Source of the DNA: Citrobacter rodentium NBRC 105723 = DSM 16636
GTDB lineage: Bacteria; Pseudomonadota; Gammaproteobacteria; Enterobacterales; Enterobacteriaceae
Assembly (NCBI RefSeq): GCF_021278985.1
Contig: NZ_CP082833.1
Location: 806,001-870,000, forward strand
Direction of reading: 5' to 3'
DNA: 64,000 nucleotides
Shown: in pieces, positions 35,860 through 45,292 of the stretch
Position numbering within the stretch: the first letter of the stretch is position 1
How the letters are laid out: every line of letters starts with the position of its first letter
Position numbers and translations under genes: made by a program
The notes under the pieces: generated by a model
Seen by the model: the letters and a program-made list of their open reading frames with translations, nothing else
What the model was told of the DNA's origin: nothing
Databases searched by the model: none

Positions 35860-35887
35860 ATTATACGTATTTATGCCGACATTGCAA
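35860..35887 (-). promoter_or_regulatory. S10 operon promoter
   Basis: -35 TTGCAA (35887-35882), -10 TATAAT (35865-35860) on the minus strand, 16-base spacer, GCGCGGGC discriminator. It lies only ~50 bases beyond the gspB stop, in the same direction. Confidence 0.82.
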
Positions 35888-35935
35888 GCCGGATGCGTCG
35901 TTAATAACCAACTCCCGGACTCACGCTCTCAGCAG

Positions 35936-36337
35936 TCATGGCGAGTCCAGTTCCGCCATTGCCTCTTTCACTCTCCGTTTCAGTTCGGCATTGGCGCTGT
36001 CGCCCTCTTCCGCGACAGGCTCTGTGGGCGCTTCCGCCGCCGGTCTGCTTTCCTGTTCTTCATCCACTGATACCTCTTCAGGTACGGGTAACGGCTTTTT
36101 CTTGAATACGAAATGCTCCTGCGTCTGATAATAATCCGGCGACGTCGGCACTTCCGTCCTCCGTTCCTGACAGGCCTGATACGCATAGCCGCCAAGTACA
36201 AAACAGCCAGCGGCGAACAGTAGCCACCCGCATAACTGCAACACAAATCCGATCGTCCCGGTCAGACGCTCATGCCACATGCTCTGTTCGCTCAGGGTGG
36301 CAACCTGTCGCGCCCGGCAATATAAATGAAACATCAT
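35936..36337 (-). CDS. gspB: Type II secretion accessory protein GspB
   Basis: 133 residues. A short cytoplasmic N terminus, one membrane segment (TIGFVLQLCGWLLFAAGCFVLGGYAY, about 28-53) and a periplasmic part rich in Pro, Glu and Ala. It pairs with GspA in the GspAB/ExeAB complex that helps the secretin GspD assemble through the peptidoglycan. The start overlaps the gspA stop (ATGA). No terminator is visible before the S10 promoter downstream. Confidence 0.88.
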   Translation of the reverse strand: MMFHLYCRARQVATLSEQSMWHERLTGTIGFVLQLCGWLLFAAGCFVLGGYAYQACQERRTEVPTSPDYYQTQEHFVFKKKPLPVPEEVSVDEEQESRPAAEAPTEPVAEEGDSANAELKRRVKEAMAELDSP

Positions 36338-37794
36338 TTGTTTCCTTCCTCATGGATAAACGCAGGACTTTCTCCCAGCGCCTGCCAGAGTCTGATCAGA
36401 GAAAGCTGCCCCATGACGCCATCGGCGGTTAGCGCCTTCTGCGCCTGGAACTGGCGTATTTTTTCCTGCAGCAGCGGCGACCATTCTCCTGTCTCCTCCG
36501 CCTCAAGGTTAAGCACGCGGCTCAGCATCGTATCCAGCCAGACGATCTCCTCAAGGCTGCTTTTTTTATTTACGACAGATTTCCCGTCCGGCGAGGGTTT
36601 CCACAACAGGGTGTAACGCCCGCGCCAGACGCTGGAGAACCAGCTTTTCTTGATACGCCAGGTACGCTGCGTCGTCAGTGCTATCAGTTCATCGTCGTGC
36701 TCGCCAATCACGACGACCGGAACGGTTTTTCCCGCCATCTCCAGCGGCGCTATCCACGGCAGCCCCTGCGCTTCCAGCGCCTCCAGACTTTCAGTACCGG
36801 ACTGACAGGTCAGATTTGCGCGCCATGCCTGATCGCACCACGCTTCCTTTATATCTACCTCATAACCCCAGACCTGGTAGAGAAGTCCGATAGCGCCATT
36901 CGTCGACATCACGGCAGTGGTAAGCGGCGCCGGATTGTCGGCGGGAGCGGACGTTGCCGCCGGCAACAGCGCAGGCAGCCACGCCGATAAACGATCTCCA
37001 TTCTGCCAGCCGCCCAACGCGCATCCCCCCGCCACCAGCAGCGCACAGCAGAGCGTGAGCGCGCGCCAGCGAACCGCAGGAAGCGCCTTCATTACCCATC
37101 GGGACGGATTTTCAGACGGCCTTGCATTACCGTCCTCCGCCAGCGTCATCTGACGTAGCCCCCAGCCCGCCCGCGACAGCAAGCGCAGATCCCCTTTACA
37201 GCGCCGAACCATCCGCCTGACAAAGCGCCCGGGCAGTGCAGCGAACGCTTCCGAAGTCATGCCGGCGTGAAAAGCGATGGTCTCTTCACATTCTTTTACG
37301 TCCGGCGCCGGTATTCTCAACCAAGCGGGATGCAGCCGCTGTATTTTCCGCCGCTGGCAAAGAGAAAACACACCCATCGACAGCAGCTTTGCTGCGGGCA
37401 ACAGAGTGCGAAAGCGGATGATTGTCGGAATGAGTTCCCGCTTCAGCCTGTGGGCATTATCGATAATGAGGAGCAGAGGGCATTCCCGCGTCTGCGTGAT
37501 TAACGTCGCCAGCGCAGGATAAATTGCCCCGGCGGGATACAGTGCGCCCGTCAGGCTGGCATCAGGATGATTATCAGAAATTACCATCCACTCCCACTGA
37601 TATCTCTTAATATTAACCGGCGTAATAATCAGCGCCCTTCCCTGATAGTCACCGGCGATGCCCCAGGCGATCGTGGTTTTTCCCGTGGATCTCGCGCCGT
37701 GCGCCACGGCCCAGCCTTCATTCCCCAGTGTCTCAATAAGATAATTAATGATGACGTTCTGCCGTTCTGTACGATTAATCGTTAAATCATCCAT
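36334..37794 (-). CDS. gspA: Type II secretion ATPase-like assembly protein GspA
   Basis: 486 residues, ExeA family. The N-terminal AAA-type ATPase has Walker A GARSTGKTT (a variant with S/T in place of usual residues) and Walker B PLLLIIDNAHRL. A single membrane segment lies near residues 245-262 (ALTLCCALLVAGGCALGGW). The periplasmic part ends in a peptidoglycan-binding domain (EWSPLLQEKIRQFQAQKALTADGVMGQLS). It is thought to bind and locally rearrange peptidoglycan for secretin assembly. Divergent from gspC; in E. coli both units are silenced by H-NS. Confidence 0.92.
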   Translation of the reverse strand: MDDLTINRTERQNVIINYLIETLGNEGWAVAHGARSTGKTTIAWGIAGDYQGRALIITPVNIKRYQWEWMVISDNHPDASLTGALYPAGAIYPALATLITQTRECPLLLIIDNAHRLKRELIPTIIRFRTLLPAAKLLSMGVFSLCQRRKIQRLHPAWLRIPAPDVKECEETIAFHAGMTSEAFAALPGRFVRRMVRRCKGDLRLLSRAGWGLRQMTLAEDGNARPSENPSRWVMKALPAVRWRALTLCCALLVAGGCALGGWQNGDRLSAWLPALLPAATSAPADNPAPLTTAVMSTNGAIGLLYQVWGYEVDIKEAWCDQAWRANLTCQSGTESLEALEAQGLPWIAPLEMAGKTVPVVVIGEHDDELIALTTQRTWRIKKSWFSSVWRGRYTLLWKPSPDGKSVVNKKSSLEEIVWLDTMLSRVLNLEAEETGEWSPLLQEKIRQFQAQKALTADGVMGQLSLIRLWQALGESPAFIHEEGNK

Positions 37795-38002
37795 GATTAC
37801 TCATCAGTAAAATTAATAATATTTTCTTAGCGAATTTTAAAGCCTAATTTAAACCACTTGCCGCCCTTTTATAAGGATTATATTATCAGGTCCGCTAACA
37901 AGGAATAACAATTACATTTAGGTAAACTTAATTTATTTACTATGATTACTAAATTGCTTTTTTTTAAAAAAAGAGGAATCTTATCGCTATTTATTAATTA
38001 TA
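37795..38002. promoter_or_regulatory. Divergent gspAB / gspC-O control region
   Basis: A 208-base gap, strongly AT-rich with A and T tracts (including T8A7 at 37958-37972), much more so than the flanking genes. This composition suits H-NS binding, which silences gsp in E. coli K-12. No promoter can be named with confidence. It contains ATG at 37942, the likely original start of gspC. Confidence 0.5.
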
Positions 38003-38743
38003 GTGATATTTGCCGCTATTTGTATTTGCCTGATTAGTATTTATGTCACTGTTATTCAGTGGCGGGATAATAAACAGACCCTGACAACGCCTGTCGCAGC
38101 AGTCAGGCTGTCGCAGCCGCAACCCCTACGGCTTTCCGCCACGCCTTTATCGGATAAAGCAGCGCCTCCCCGTCAGGTGAAAGCTCAGGCGCGTAACGCT
38201 CTCGATGGCATCACTCTCAGCGGCATTATTGTCAGCTCTGACCCGGCCGCTTCGCGAGCGATTCTCAATGAGGGCGGCGAACAAAACATCTATGCGTTAC
38301 ATCAGCCGCTCAAAACCGCAGCGGATACGCAGATCACCGCCATAAGCCGTAATCAGATCGTCCTGAGCCAGCGTGGAGACGAGCTGAGCCTGACCCTGTT
38401 GGCGGAATTAGACGCCGCGGCGGTTTCCGCCGGGACAGAAACGCATTCGCAGTTAGCGCTGGCGGATTACATTGAGGCCAGCTTGATCAGAGACAGCGAG
38501 GCTGTGCGCGGGTTACGGTTGCTACCGCGCAATCAAACGCTCGCCTTTGGCGAAACCGGGCTGTTACCCGGCGATCTCGCCGTGCGCCTCGACAATTTAT
38601 CCCTTACTCAGCCCGACAGCGTGTCTCAGGCTATGGAAATGCTGAATACGCGAAAAAGAGCGCAATTCACCATTATTCGCAATTCACAACCACGATTAAT
38701 TAACGTTTCAGTTAGTCAGTTTGACGAAGTTAAGGATAACTAA
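38003..38743 (+). CDS. gspC: Type II secretion inner-membrane protein GspC (start uncertain)
   Basis: 246 residues from GTG 38003. GspC links the inner-membrane platform to the secretin. It has a membrane segment at the very N terminus (IFAAICICLISIYVTVI), the periplasmic HR domain (ALDGITLSGIIVSSDPAASRAIL) and a C-terminal PDZ domain (LIRDSEAVRGLRLLP ... GLLPGDLAVRLDNLSL). With the GTG start there is no cytoplasmic N terminus and no ribosome site at proper spacing. The frame is open back to 37946, and an ATG at 37942 would join it if one base were dropped from the T8A7 run, giving a 266-residue protein with a KKEESYRY cytoplasmic end. Its stop abuts gspD. Confidence 0.8.
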   Translation: MIFAAICICLISIYVTVIQWRDNKQTLTTPVAAVRLSQPQPLRLSATPLSDKAAPPRQVKAQARNALDGITLSGIIVSSDPAASRAILNEGGEQNIYALHQPLKTAADTQITAISRNQIVLSQRGDELSLTLLAELDAAAVSAGTETHSQLALADYIEASLIRDSEAVRGLRLLPRNQTLAFGETGLLPGDLAVRLDNLSLTQPDSVSQAMEMLNTRKRAQFTIIRNSQPRLINVSVSQFDEVKDN

Positions 38744-40741
38744 ATGCATGGGATGCTTACCCGTTTTCGCCTGACAGGCATTTCGCTGGCACTTCTGCTG
38801 GTGACATCCGGTACGCCAGCGCTGTCGGCGAATTATACGGCAAACTTTAATAACGCCGATATTAAGACCTTTGTCGATATCGTCGGCCAGAATATGGGCA
38901 AAACGATTCTGCTGGCGCCGGACGTCAGCGCGTCCATTTCGGTCAGAAGCGCGGATGTTTTTACCGAAGAAGAGTACTACCAGTTTTTTCTCAGCGTACT
39001 TGATTTATACGGTTTCTCCATCGTCACGCTGGATAACGGCATCCTTAAGGTTGTACGTTCAGACAGGGTAAAGACGGCACCAGGCCGACTCTCCAGCGAC
39101 GCACATCCCGGTAAAGGCGATGAATTAGTGACCCGGGTAGTCCCGCTGGACAATGTGCCCGCCCGCGCGCTGGCGCCGTTGCTGCGTCAAATGCTGGACG
39201 CCACTGGCGCCGGCAATGTGGTGCACTATGAACCGTCAAACGTCCTGATCATTACCGGCAAGGCTTCTGCGGTCAATCGCGTGCTGGAAGTGGTGAAACG
39301 CGTGGACGTTATAGGCACGGAAAAGGAGCAGATTATTCCGCTCAGATATGCCTCCGCCGTCGACCTTGCCGAAGTGCTTAACGATCTGGCGCGTGAAAGC
39401 GGTAAGGAAGCGCGCCCGGCGACCCTGCAAACCCGTATCGTCGCCGACGAGCGCAGCAATTCGCTGATTGTCAGCGGCTCCGATCGCGCCCGCGCCAGAG
39501 TCGTCCGGCTGGCGACACACCTTGATACCCAGGAACAGGGGCAGGGAAACACCCGCGTCTGGTATCTCAAATATGCCAAAGCGGATAAGCTGGTCGAGGT
39601 GTTGACCGGCGTTTCCCAGCAGATGGAGAGCGAAAATGGCAAAGCGCCAAAAACGAGCGCCCCCAGCAGCAATAACGCCATTTCCATTACCGCAGACGAA
39701 CAGACCAACTCGCTGGTCATTACCGCGAATCAAAGTCAGCTTCAGCAACTGGAGCCGGTTATTGAGAAGCTGGATATTCGCCGTGCGCAGGTGCTGGTCG
39801 AAGCCATTATCGTTGAGGTCCAGGACGGTAAGGGGCTGAATCTTGGCGTGCAGTGGGCCAATAAAAATATCGGCGCCACCCAGTTTACTAATACAGGCTT
39901 ACCTATTTTCAATGCTGCGCAGGGGGTGAAAGAGTTTAAAAAACAGGGCGGCATCACCAGCGATAACCCGGCATACGATCTCTTTAGTAAGTACCGTGGC
40001 ATGGCGGCTGGCTTTTTCAGCGGCGACTGGGCGGTGCTGCTGACAGCGTTAAGCTCCGACAGTAAAAACGATATTTTATCCACCCCCAGCATCGTCACGC
40101 TGGATAACAAAGAAGCCTCCTTCAACGTCGGCCAGGATGTTCCCGTGCTCTCCGGTTCGCAAACCACCTCCGGAGATAATATCTACAGTACTGTCGAACG
40201 CAAAACCGTCGGCACCAAGCTCAAAGTCACGCCGCAAATAAACGAAGGCGACTCGGTGCTCATGGAGATTGAGCAGGAGGTTTCCAGCGTCGATTCTACC
40301 GCCTCTTCTTCATCGCTTGGACCCACGTTCAACACCCGCACCATTCAGAACGCCGTGCTGGTCAAAAGCGGCGAAACGGTGGTGCTGGGCGGCCTGATGG
40401 ATGACTCAAGTAAAGAAGAAGTCTCCAAAGTGCCGTTACTGGGGGACATTCCGTTTATCGGTCAGCTCTTTCGCTATACCAATCATGAAAAAAGCAAACG
40501 TAACCTGATGGTATTTATTCGTCCGACTATCATCAGAGACGATGATGTCTATCGCTCGTTATCACGCGAAAAATACACCCACTTTCGCGACATACAAAAA
40601 ACGCGCGCGGATAAAAACAGCAGTCAGTTGATCAACGTCGAGGCCATTGATGCGTTGGATGATGCGGCATTTGAGCATACACCCGCAGCGAAAAGCGCAT
40701 CCAAACCGGCCAACCCGTTCAGTAACGGCGCGGCAAAATGA
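38744..40741 (+). CDS. gspD: Type II secretion secretin GspD
   Basis: 665 residues, outer-membrane secretin forming the exit channel. Signal peptide to about residue 28 (LALLLVTSGTPALSA). The N0 domain starts NYTANFNNADIKTFVDIVGQNMGK, followed by N1-N3 repeats (VVPLDNVPARALAPLLRQML, IIPLRYASAVDLAEVL, VWYLKYAKADKLVEVL). The secretin core has DVPVLSGSQTT, VGTKLKVTPQINEGD and VVLGGLMDDS...KVPLLGDIPFIGQLF. ATG directly follows the gspC stop; an internal Met4 is also possible. Overlaps gspE (ATGA). Confidence 0.96.
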   Translation: MHGMLTRFRLTGISLALLLVTSGTPALSANYTANFNNADIKTFVDIVGQNMGKTILLAPDVSASISVRSADVFTEEEYYQFFLSVLDLYGFSIVTLDNGILKVVRSDRVKTAPGRLSSDAHPGKGDELVTRVVPLDNVPARALAPLLRQMLDATGAGNVVHYEPSNVLIITGKASAVNRVLEVVKRVDVIGTEKEQIIPLRYASAVDLAEVLNDLARESGKEARPATLQTRIVADERSNSLIVSGSDRARARVVRLATHLDTQEQGQGNTRVWYLKYAKADKLVEVLTGVSQQMESENGKAPKTSAPSSNNAISITADEQTNSLVITANQSQLQQLEPVIEKLDIRRAQVLVEAIIVEVQDGKGLNLGVQWANKNIGATQFTNTGLPIFNAAQGVKEFKKQGGITSDNPAYDLFSKYRGMAAGFFSGDWAVLLTALSSDSKNDILSTPSIVTLDNKEASFNVGQDVPVLSGSQTTSGDNIYSTVERKTVGTKLKVTPQINEGDSVLMEIEQEVSSVDSTASSSSLGPTFNTRTIQNAVLVKSGETVVLGGLMDDSSKEEVSKVPLLGDIPFIGQLFRYTNHEKSKRNLMVFIRPTIIRDDDVYRSLSREKYTHFRDIQKTRADKNSSQLINVEAIDALDDAAFEHTPAAKSASKPANPFSNGAAK

Positions 40742-42207
40742 AACAGCTCAACTGGCGAAAAGCGCAACAGCACGGCGTGGTCGTACACCACGACGAGGTG
40801 ATTTACGCCGATACCGTTCCTTTGGATCGTCTGCTCGACGTTGCAGCGGCCCGGAGCCTGCGTTTCACCCGACTTAACGCGCAGCAGTTCGAAGAACGTC
40901 TGGAGATCCTGTTCCAGCAGGACAGCGGGACCGCGCAGCTGATCGCGGAGGACATCAGCAATTCTGACGATCTCAGCGCCCTTTCGGAAGAGATCCCCAT
41001 GAATGAAGATCTGCTTAACGAGCAGTCCGACGCTCCGGTGATTCGCCTGATTAACGCCGTGCTCAGCGAAGCGATAAAAGAACATGCCTCGGATATTCAT
41101 ATTGAGATATTCGAAAAAAAGATGAGCATCCGCTTTCGCGTGGACGGTGTGCTGCGTCAGGTGGTACAGCCGGATAAAAAACTGGCATCGCTCTTAATCT
41201 CACGCATTAAGGTCATGGCGAAGCTGGATATTGCGGAAAAGCGTCTGCCGCAGGATGGACGCATCACCCTGAAAATTGGCCATCGCAATATTGACGTTCG
41301 CGTCTCGACCCTGCCCTCTCAGCACGGTGAACGCGTGGTGCTGCGCCTGCTGGATAAAAGCAGCCTGCGCCTCTCCGTCGACAAGCTGGATATGTCGGCT
41401 CAGGATGCTGAAGATCTTAAACGCCTCATCGCTCTGCCCCACGGTATTATTCTGGTCACCGGACCAACCGGCTCGGGTAAAAGCACCACCCTTTACGCCA
41501 TCTTATCTGCCCTGAACAGTCCGGAACGCAATATCCTCACCGTGGAGGATCCCATTGAATATGAGCTGGAAGGAATAGGACAGACCCAGGTGAATAGCCG
41601 GGTGGATATGTCCTTTGCTCGCGGCCTGCGCGCGATTCTGCGCCAGGACCCCGACGTCGTAATGGTAGGCGAGATCCGTGACGCCGAAACCGCGCGCATC
41701 GCGGTACAGGCATCGCTGACAGGCCATCTGGTGCTGTCAACGCTGCATACCAATAGCGCCAGCGGCGCCGTGACGCGCCTGCGTGATATGGGAACCGAAT
41801 CTTTTCTGCTCTCGTCCTCTCTGGTTGGCGTTATCGCTCAGCGCCTGGTCAGACGCCTTTGCCAGCACTGCAAATCCGTACATCCCCTAACGCCACAGCA
41901 GGCGCAGTTACTACGGTCGCACGGCTTTACCTCCGCACAGCTATGGCAGGCGAAGGGCTGTCCGGTATGCAGACAGAGCGGCTATCAGGGACGACTGGCG
42001 CTGCACGAACTGCTGATCGTCACGCCGGAAATACGCGCGGCTATTCACAGCGAGGTAAACGAGCAGCAGCTTGAGGCGCTACAGACCCGCCAGCACCGGA
42101 ATCTGCTCGCCAACGGACTGCGCGTGGCGGTGGAAGGGCTGACGTCACTGGACGAAGTGCTGCGCGTCACCGCTGAAGGCGACGGATCGCAGGAGGTGGC
42201 GCCATGA
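40738..42207 (+). CDS. gspE: Type II secretion ATPase GspE
   Basis: 489 residues, cytoplasmic hexameric ATPase that drives pseudopilus assembly, bound to GspL. Walker A GPTGSGKSTTLYA (near residue 242), Asp box ILTVEDPIEYELEGIGQTQVN, Walker B VVMVGEIRDAETA and the His box LTGHLVLSTLHTN are present. Near residues 375-412 a tetracysteine zinc motif (CQHC ... CPVC) is found, as in most GspE. Confidence 0.97.
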   Translation: MKQLNWRKAQQHGVVVHHDEVIYADTVPLDRLLDVAAARSLRFTRLNAQQFEERLEILFQQDSGTAQLIAEDISNSDDLSALSEEIPMNEDLLNEQSDAPVIRLINAVLSEAIKEHASDIHIEIFEKKMSIRFRVDGVLRQVVQPDKKLASLLISRIKVMAKLDIAEKRLPQDGRITLKIGHRNIDVRVSTLPSQHGERVVLRLLDKSSLRLSVDKLDMSAQDAEDLKRLIALPHGIILVTGPTGSGKSTTLYAILSALNSPERNILTVEDPIEYELEGIGQTQVNSRVDMSFARGLRAILRQDPDVVMVGEIRDAETARIAVQASLTGHLVLSTLHTNSASGAVTRLRDMGTESFLLSSSLVGVIAQRLVRRLCQHCKSVHPLTPQQAQLLRSHGFTSAQLWQAKGCPVCRQSGYQGRLALHELLIVTPEIRAAIHSEVNEQQLEALQTRQHRNLLANGLRVAVEGLTSLDEVLRVTAEGDGSQEVAP

Positions 42208-43403
42208 AATTTAGCTGGCACGCAACCGATATGCAGGGTGAGACTGTAAGAGGGGTAACGGAGGCCAACAGCGAGCGGGACGTGGTCGCTTTTTTACGCG
42301 CGCAGGGACTGTTACCGCTGTCGATCAAAGCACAGCGCCACGCGCTATCCCTGTCCCTGCCCGGCCAGCGGATCAGCCACGGCGATTTAACGCTTTTTAC
42401 CCGTCAGCTCGCGACGCTGATTGCCGCGGCGCTGCCGCTTGATGAAGCGCTGGCCATCATTCAGCAGCAGAAAGAGAACAAAAAGCTCTCATCAGTGATC
42501 AACGGGTTACGCCTGGCCGTGCTGGAAGGCCAGTCGCTTTCCAGAGCAATGCAGAACCATCCCCGTCTGTTCGATGATGTATTCTGCACGCTGGTAAAAG
42601 CCGGCGAAACCGTCGGCCAGTTGGGCGGCGTTCTCGAACGGCTGGCCGATTTTAATGAAACCCGCCAGAGGATGCGTAGCAAACTGACTCAGGCGCTGAT
42701 CTATCCCGTACTGCTGACGACCGTCGCTATCCTCGTCGTGGCGATCTTACTCACCACCGTGGTGCCGAAGGTGGCGGCACAGTTTCTTCATCTCAAACAT
42801 GAACTGCCGCTGACGACGCGCATTCTGCTGGCTATCAGTGATTTTCTCTCCGCCTGGGGTCCGGGGCTCCTGCTCTTCTTCGCCGCGCTGGCCGCCCTGT
42901 TTTCATTCTGGCTACGACGTAACGGCAATCGCCTGCGTTTTCATCGTTTCCTGATCGCATTCCGCTTAACCGCGCCGCTGGTCTGCGCGGTCAACAGCGC
43001 CCGCTATTTGCGCGCGTTGAGCATTCTCAATAATAGTGGCGTCCCGCTGCTACAGGGGATGGAGCTATCGGCGGAAGGGGTCGGCAATCTGGCTATCCGC
43101 CATCGGCTTAGCGAAGCGGCAGAGAGCGTGCGCCAGGGAAACAGTATTCACCGCTCGCTGGCGCAGACGGAGATCTTCCCCACCATGATGCTTTATATGA
43201 TCGCCTCAGGGGAAAAAAGCGGCGAGCTTGGCGCACTGATGCAGCGGGCAACGGAGAATCAGGAGACTCATCTGCAGAACCGAATCGCTCTGGCGCTGGC
43301 CATCTTCGAACCCGCTCTGATTGTCATCATGGCGATGATCGTTCTGTTTATCGTGGTGTCCGTTATGCAACCGATTTTGCAACTCAATACGTTAATGAAC
43401 TAA
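42204..43403 (+). CDS. gspF: Type II secretion platform protein GspF
   Basis: 399 residues, polytopic inner-membrane protein with two repeated T2SSF domains (TLFTRQLATLIAAALPLDEAL and the later SARYLRALSILNNSGVPLLQGM). Three membrane segments (near 170, 220 and 370). It couples GspE to pseudopilin assembly. Overlaps gspE by four bases. Confidence 0.96.
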   Translation: MKFSWHATDMQGETVRGVTEANSERDVVAFLRAQGLLPLSIKAQRHALSLSLPGQRISHGDLTLFTRQLATLIAAALPLDEALAIIQQQKENKKLSSVINGLRLAVLEGQSLSRAMQNHPRLFDDVFCTLVKAGETVGQLGGVLERLADFNETRQRMRSKLTQALIYPVLLTTVAILVVAILLTTVVPKVAAQFLHLKHELPLTTRILLAISDFLSAWGPGLLLFFAALAALFSFWLRRNGNRLRFHRFLIAFRLTAPLVCAVNSARYLRALSILNNSGVPLLQGMELSAEGVGNLAIRHRLSEAAESVRQGNSIHRSLAQTEIFPTMMLYMIASGEKSGELGALMQRATENQETHLQNRIALALAIFEPALIVIMAMIVLFIVVSVMQPILQLNTLMN

Positions 43404-43411
43404 GGAAAGTT

Positions 43412-43855
43412 ATGGAAACGCAAGCGAGTAAAAAACAGCGTGGCTTTACGCTGATGGAGCTGATGGTCGTCATTGTCATTCTGGGCGTACTGGCAAGCCT
43501 GGTGGTGCCTAACCTGATGGGAAATAAGGATCGCGCCGATCGTCAGAAAGCCGTTACTGATATCGTCGCGCTTGAGAACGCGCTGGATATGTACAAGCTG
43601 GACAATCATCGCTACCCCACTACCGATCAGGGGCTGGAAGCGCTCATCACCGCCCCAACCCTGGCCCCTAAAGCGGAAAATTACAGCCCGGACGGCTATA
43701 TCCGCCGACTCCCTGCCGATCCCTGGGGCAATGACTATATCCTCATCAGCCCTGGCGAGCATGGCGCTGTCGATATCAGCTCCGCAGGTCCGGATGGTGA
43801 AGCGGGTACCGCGGATGACATTACTAACTGGGATGACGATAACCAATCACGCTGA
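43412..43855 (+). CDS. gspG: Major pseudopilin GspG
   Basis: 147 residues. Prepilin leader ends KKQRG, with cleavage before FTLMELMVVIVILGVLASLVVPNLM. Glu5 of the mature protein is present. The globular part has the conserved YPTTDQGLEALI and DPWGNDYILISPG with the C-terminal Ca-binding loop (DGEAGTADDITNWD). Main component of the pseudopilus. Confidence 0.97.
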   Translation: METQASKKQRGFTLMELMVVIVILGVLASLVVPNLMGNKDRADRQKAVTDIVALENALDMYKLDNHRYPTTDQGLEALITAPTLAPKAENYSPDGYIRRLPADPWGNDYILISPGEHGAVDISSAGPDGEAGTADDITNWDDDNQSR

Positions 43856-43857
43856 CG

Positions 43858-44358
43858 ATGAAACAACAACAGGGATTCACACTGCTGGAGGTTCTGCTGA
43901 CTATCGTCATCGTCGCCATGATGACGGCGGGGGTCATCATCTCGCAGAGCGAACGTCTCAGCCCTGAGGGAAGACTTCTGCAAAATGTCGACGCCTTCCG
44001 CCTGCGTATCGAGTATGCCGCTGACTGGGCGCTGCTGGAGAAAACCCCCATCGGGATACGGCTCGATCGCGACGGCTGGTCTTTCTGGCAGCTGAAAAAA
44101 AACGCGGCCAACAAGCGGAAATGGACAGAGGTCACGCGCCACGAGACGCTGCGCCTGAGAGGCGACTGGCAAAGCCCGCGCCCACCATCCGTGACGCCAG
44201 CGCCAGTGGCGGGAGGACCGCAAATCGTTATCACTCCGGACGGCGAGATCACGCCTTTCACCCTGAATTTCCGGGATGAGAGCAATGCCCGCCTGCTCGG
44301 GGTACAAAATACGGGCAACCTGCCCTTACTCATTACGCGCAGCGGAAAGCAACGATGA
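43858..44358 (+). CDS. gspH: Minor pseudopilin GspH
   Basis: 166 residues. Leader MKQQQG, cleavage before FTLLEVLLTIVIVAMMTAGVI. The globular region is typical of GspH with RIEYAADWALLEKTPIGIRL. Two bases after gspG. Confidence 0.94.
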   Translation: MKQQQGFTLLEVLLTIVIVAMMTAGVIISQSERLSPEGRLLQNVDAFRLRIEYAADWALLEKTPIGIRLDRDGWSFWQLKKNAANKRKWTEVTRHETLRLRGDWQSPRPPSVTPAPVAGGPQIVITPDGEITPFTLNFRDESNARLLGVQNTGNLPLLITRSGKQR

Positions 44359-44708
44359 AAACTCAGCAAAGCGGCATGCTGCTGCTGGAAGTGTTGGTAG
44401 CAATGGCTATTTTAGCTACCGCCATTCTGGCGCTACTGATCAGTATGCAGTGGCAGTTCAGGGCTATCCGCACCATCCAGCAGGAAACGCTGGCGCTGTG
44501 GAGTGCCGATAACGCGCTGATTGTAGCCCGCGGCGGGAAACTCAAAGCCTCAGAGGGAAACGAACGCCAGCGGGATCTCAGTTTTCGCTGGCAACTGACC
44601 GCTACAACCCGCTCTTCACAAACTGAGCGCCAGCAGATCGTTGTGTCGGGGCCAGATGACACGATGTCGTCGCTTTCAGCATGGCTTCCGGTGGAGCCAG
44701 CAGAATGA
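44355..44708 (+). CDS. gspI: Minor pseudopilin GspI
   Basis: 117 residues. Leader MKTQQSG, cleavage before MLLLEVLVAMAILATAILALL; position +1 is Met rather than Phe, usual for GspI. Nucleates the pseudopilus tip with GspJ and GspK. ATGA overlaps at both ends. Confidence 0.94.
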   Translation: MKTQQSGMLLLEVLVAMAILATAILALLISMQWQFRAIRTIQQETLALWSADNALIVARGGKLKASEGNERQRDLSFRWQLTATTRSSQTERQQIVVSGPDDTMSSLSAWLPVEPAE

Positions 44709-45292
44709 CGCATAAACAGAGCGGTTTTACCCTGCTTGAGGTGATGCTCGCCATCGCCATTCTTGCATCGCTGAGCCTGCTGGCGGTAACCGTGTTTTCT
44801 CAGGCCATTGAACATTACCAGCGCGCGCAAACGCTGATGCAAAGTTTCAATGCCCTGCAACGAACCGATCTGTTGCTAAGTAACGATTTAATGCAGCTTG
44901 TGCCGAGGAAAAACCGCCAGACCGGTCAGGTATTTCAAACAGAAACCGACGGCATGATTTTTTCAACCCAATCGCTGAGCGTTGACAACCTTGCGCAGCC
45001 GCGCCCGGTGTTGATTACCGTCCACTGGTATTTAAAGGATGGAGTTGTGTATCGCGCCCTTCGCGCAGCGCCGGATGATAAAAAAGAGCTAACTCCGCGT
45101 CCGGTGTTGAGCGATGTGACCCGTTTTACCGCCAGACTGGACAGAACGGAAGACGGCAGCGCGCCGGCGCAGGCGACGGTAACGCTTGAGTTTACGTCCG
45201 GAGAAACAGTGCAACGGCGCTATGTGCTGCCGGACTGGTTTCCGCAACCTCAGCAGGCCAGTGAATCCCCGGAGAAGAACAATGCAAAATGA
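44705..45292 (+). CDS. gspJ: Minor pseudopilin GspJ
   Basis: 195 residues from ATG 44705 (leader MTHKQSG, cleavage before FTLLEVMLAIAILASLSLLAV). An in-frame ATG eight codons upstream is not used, since it would break the short-leader pattern and lies in gspI. The C-terminal GspJ fold includes QRTDLLLSNDLMQLVPR. Confidence 0.94.
   Translation: MTHKQSGFTLLEVMLAIAILASLSLLAVTVFSQAIEHYQRAQTLMQSFNALQRTDLLLSNDLMQLVPRKNRQTGQVFQTETDGMIFSTQSLSVDNLAQPRPVLITVHWYLKDGVVYRALRAAPDDKKELTPRPVLSDVTRFTARLDRTEDGSAPAQATVTLEFTSGETVQRRYVLPDWFPQPQQASESPEKNNAK

Noticed and set aside
37942..38037. Short separate gene (31 codons) before gspC
   Set aside because: Its second half is the gspC membrane segment read out of frame; better explained as a frameshifted gspC start.
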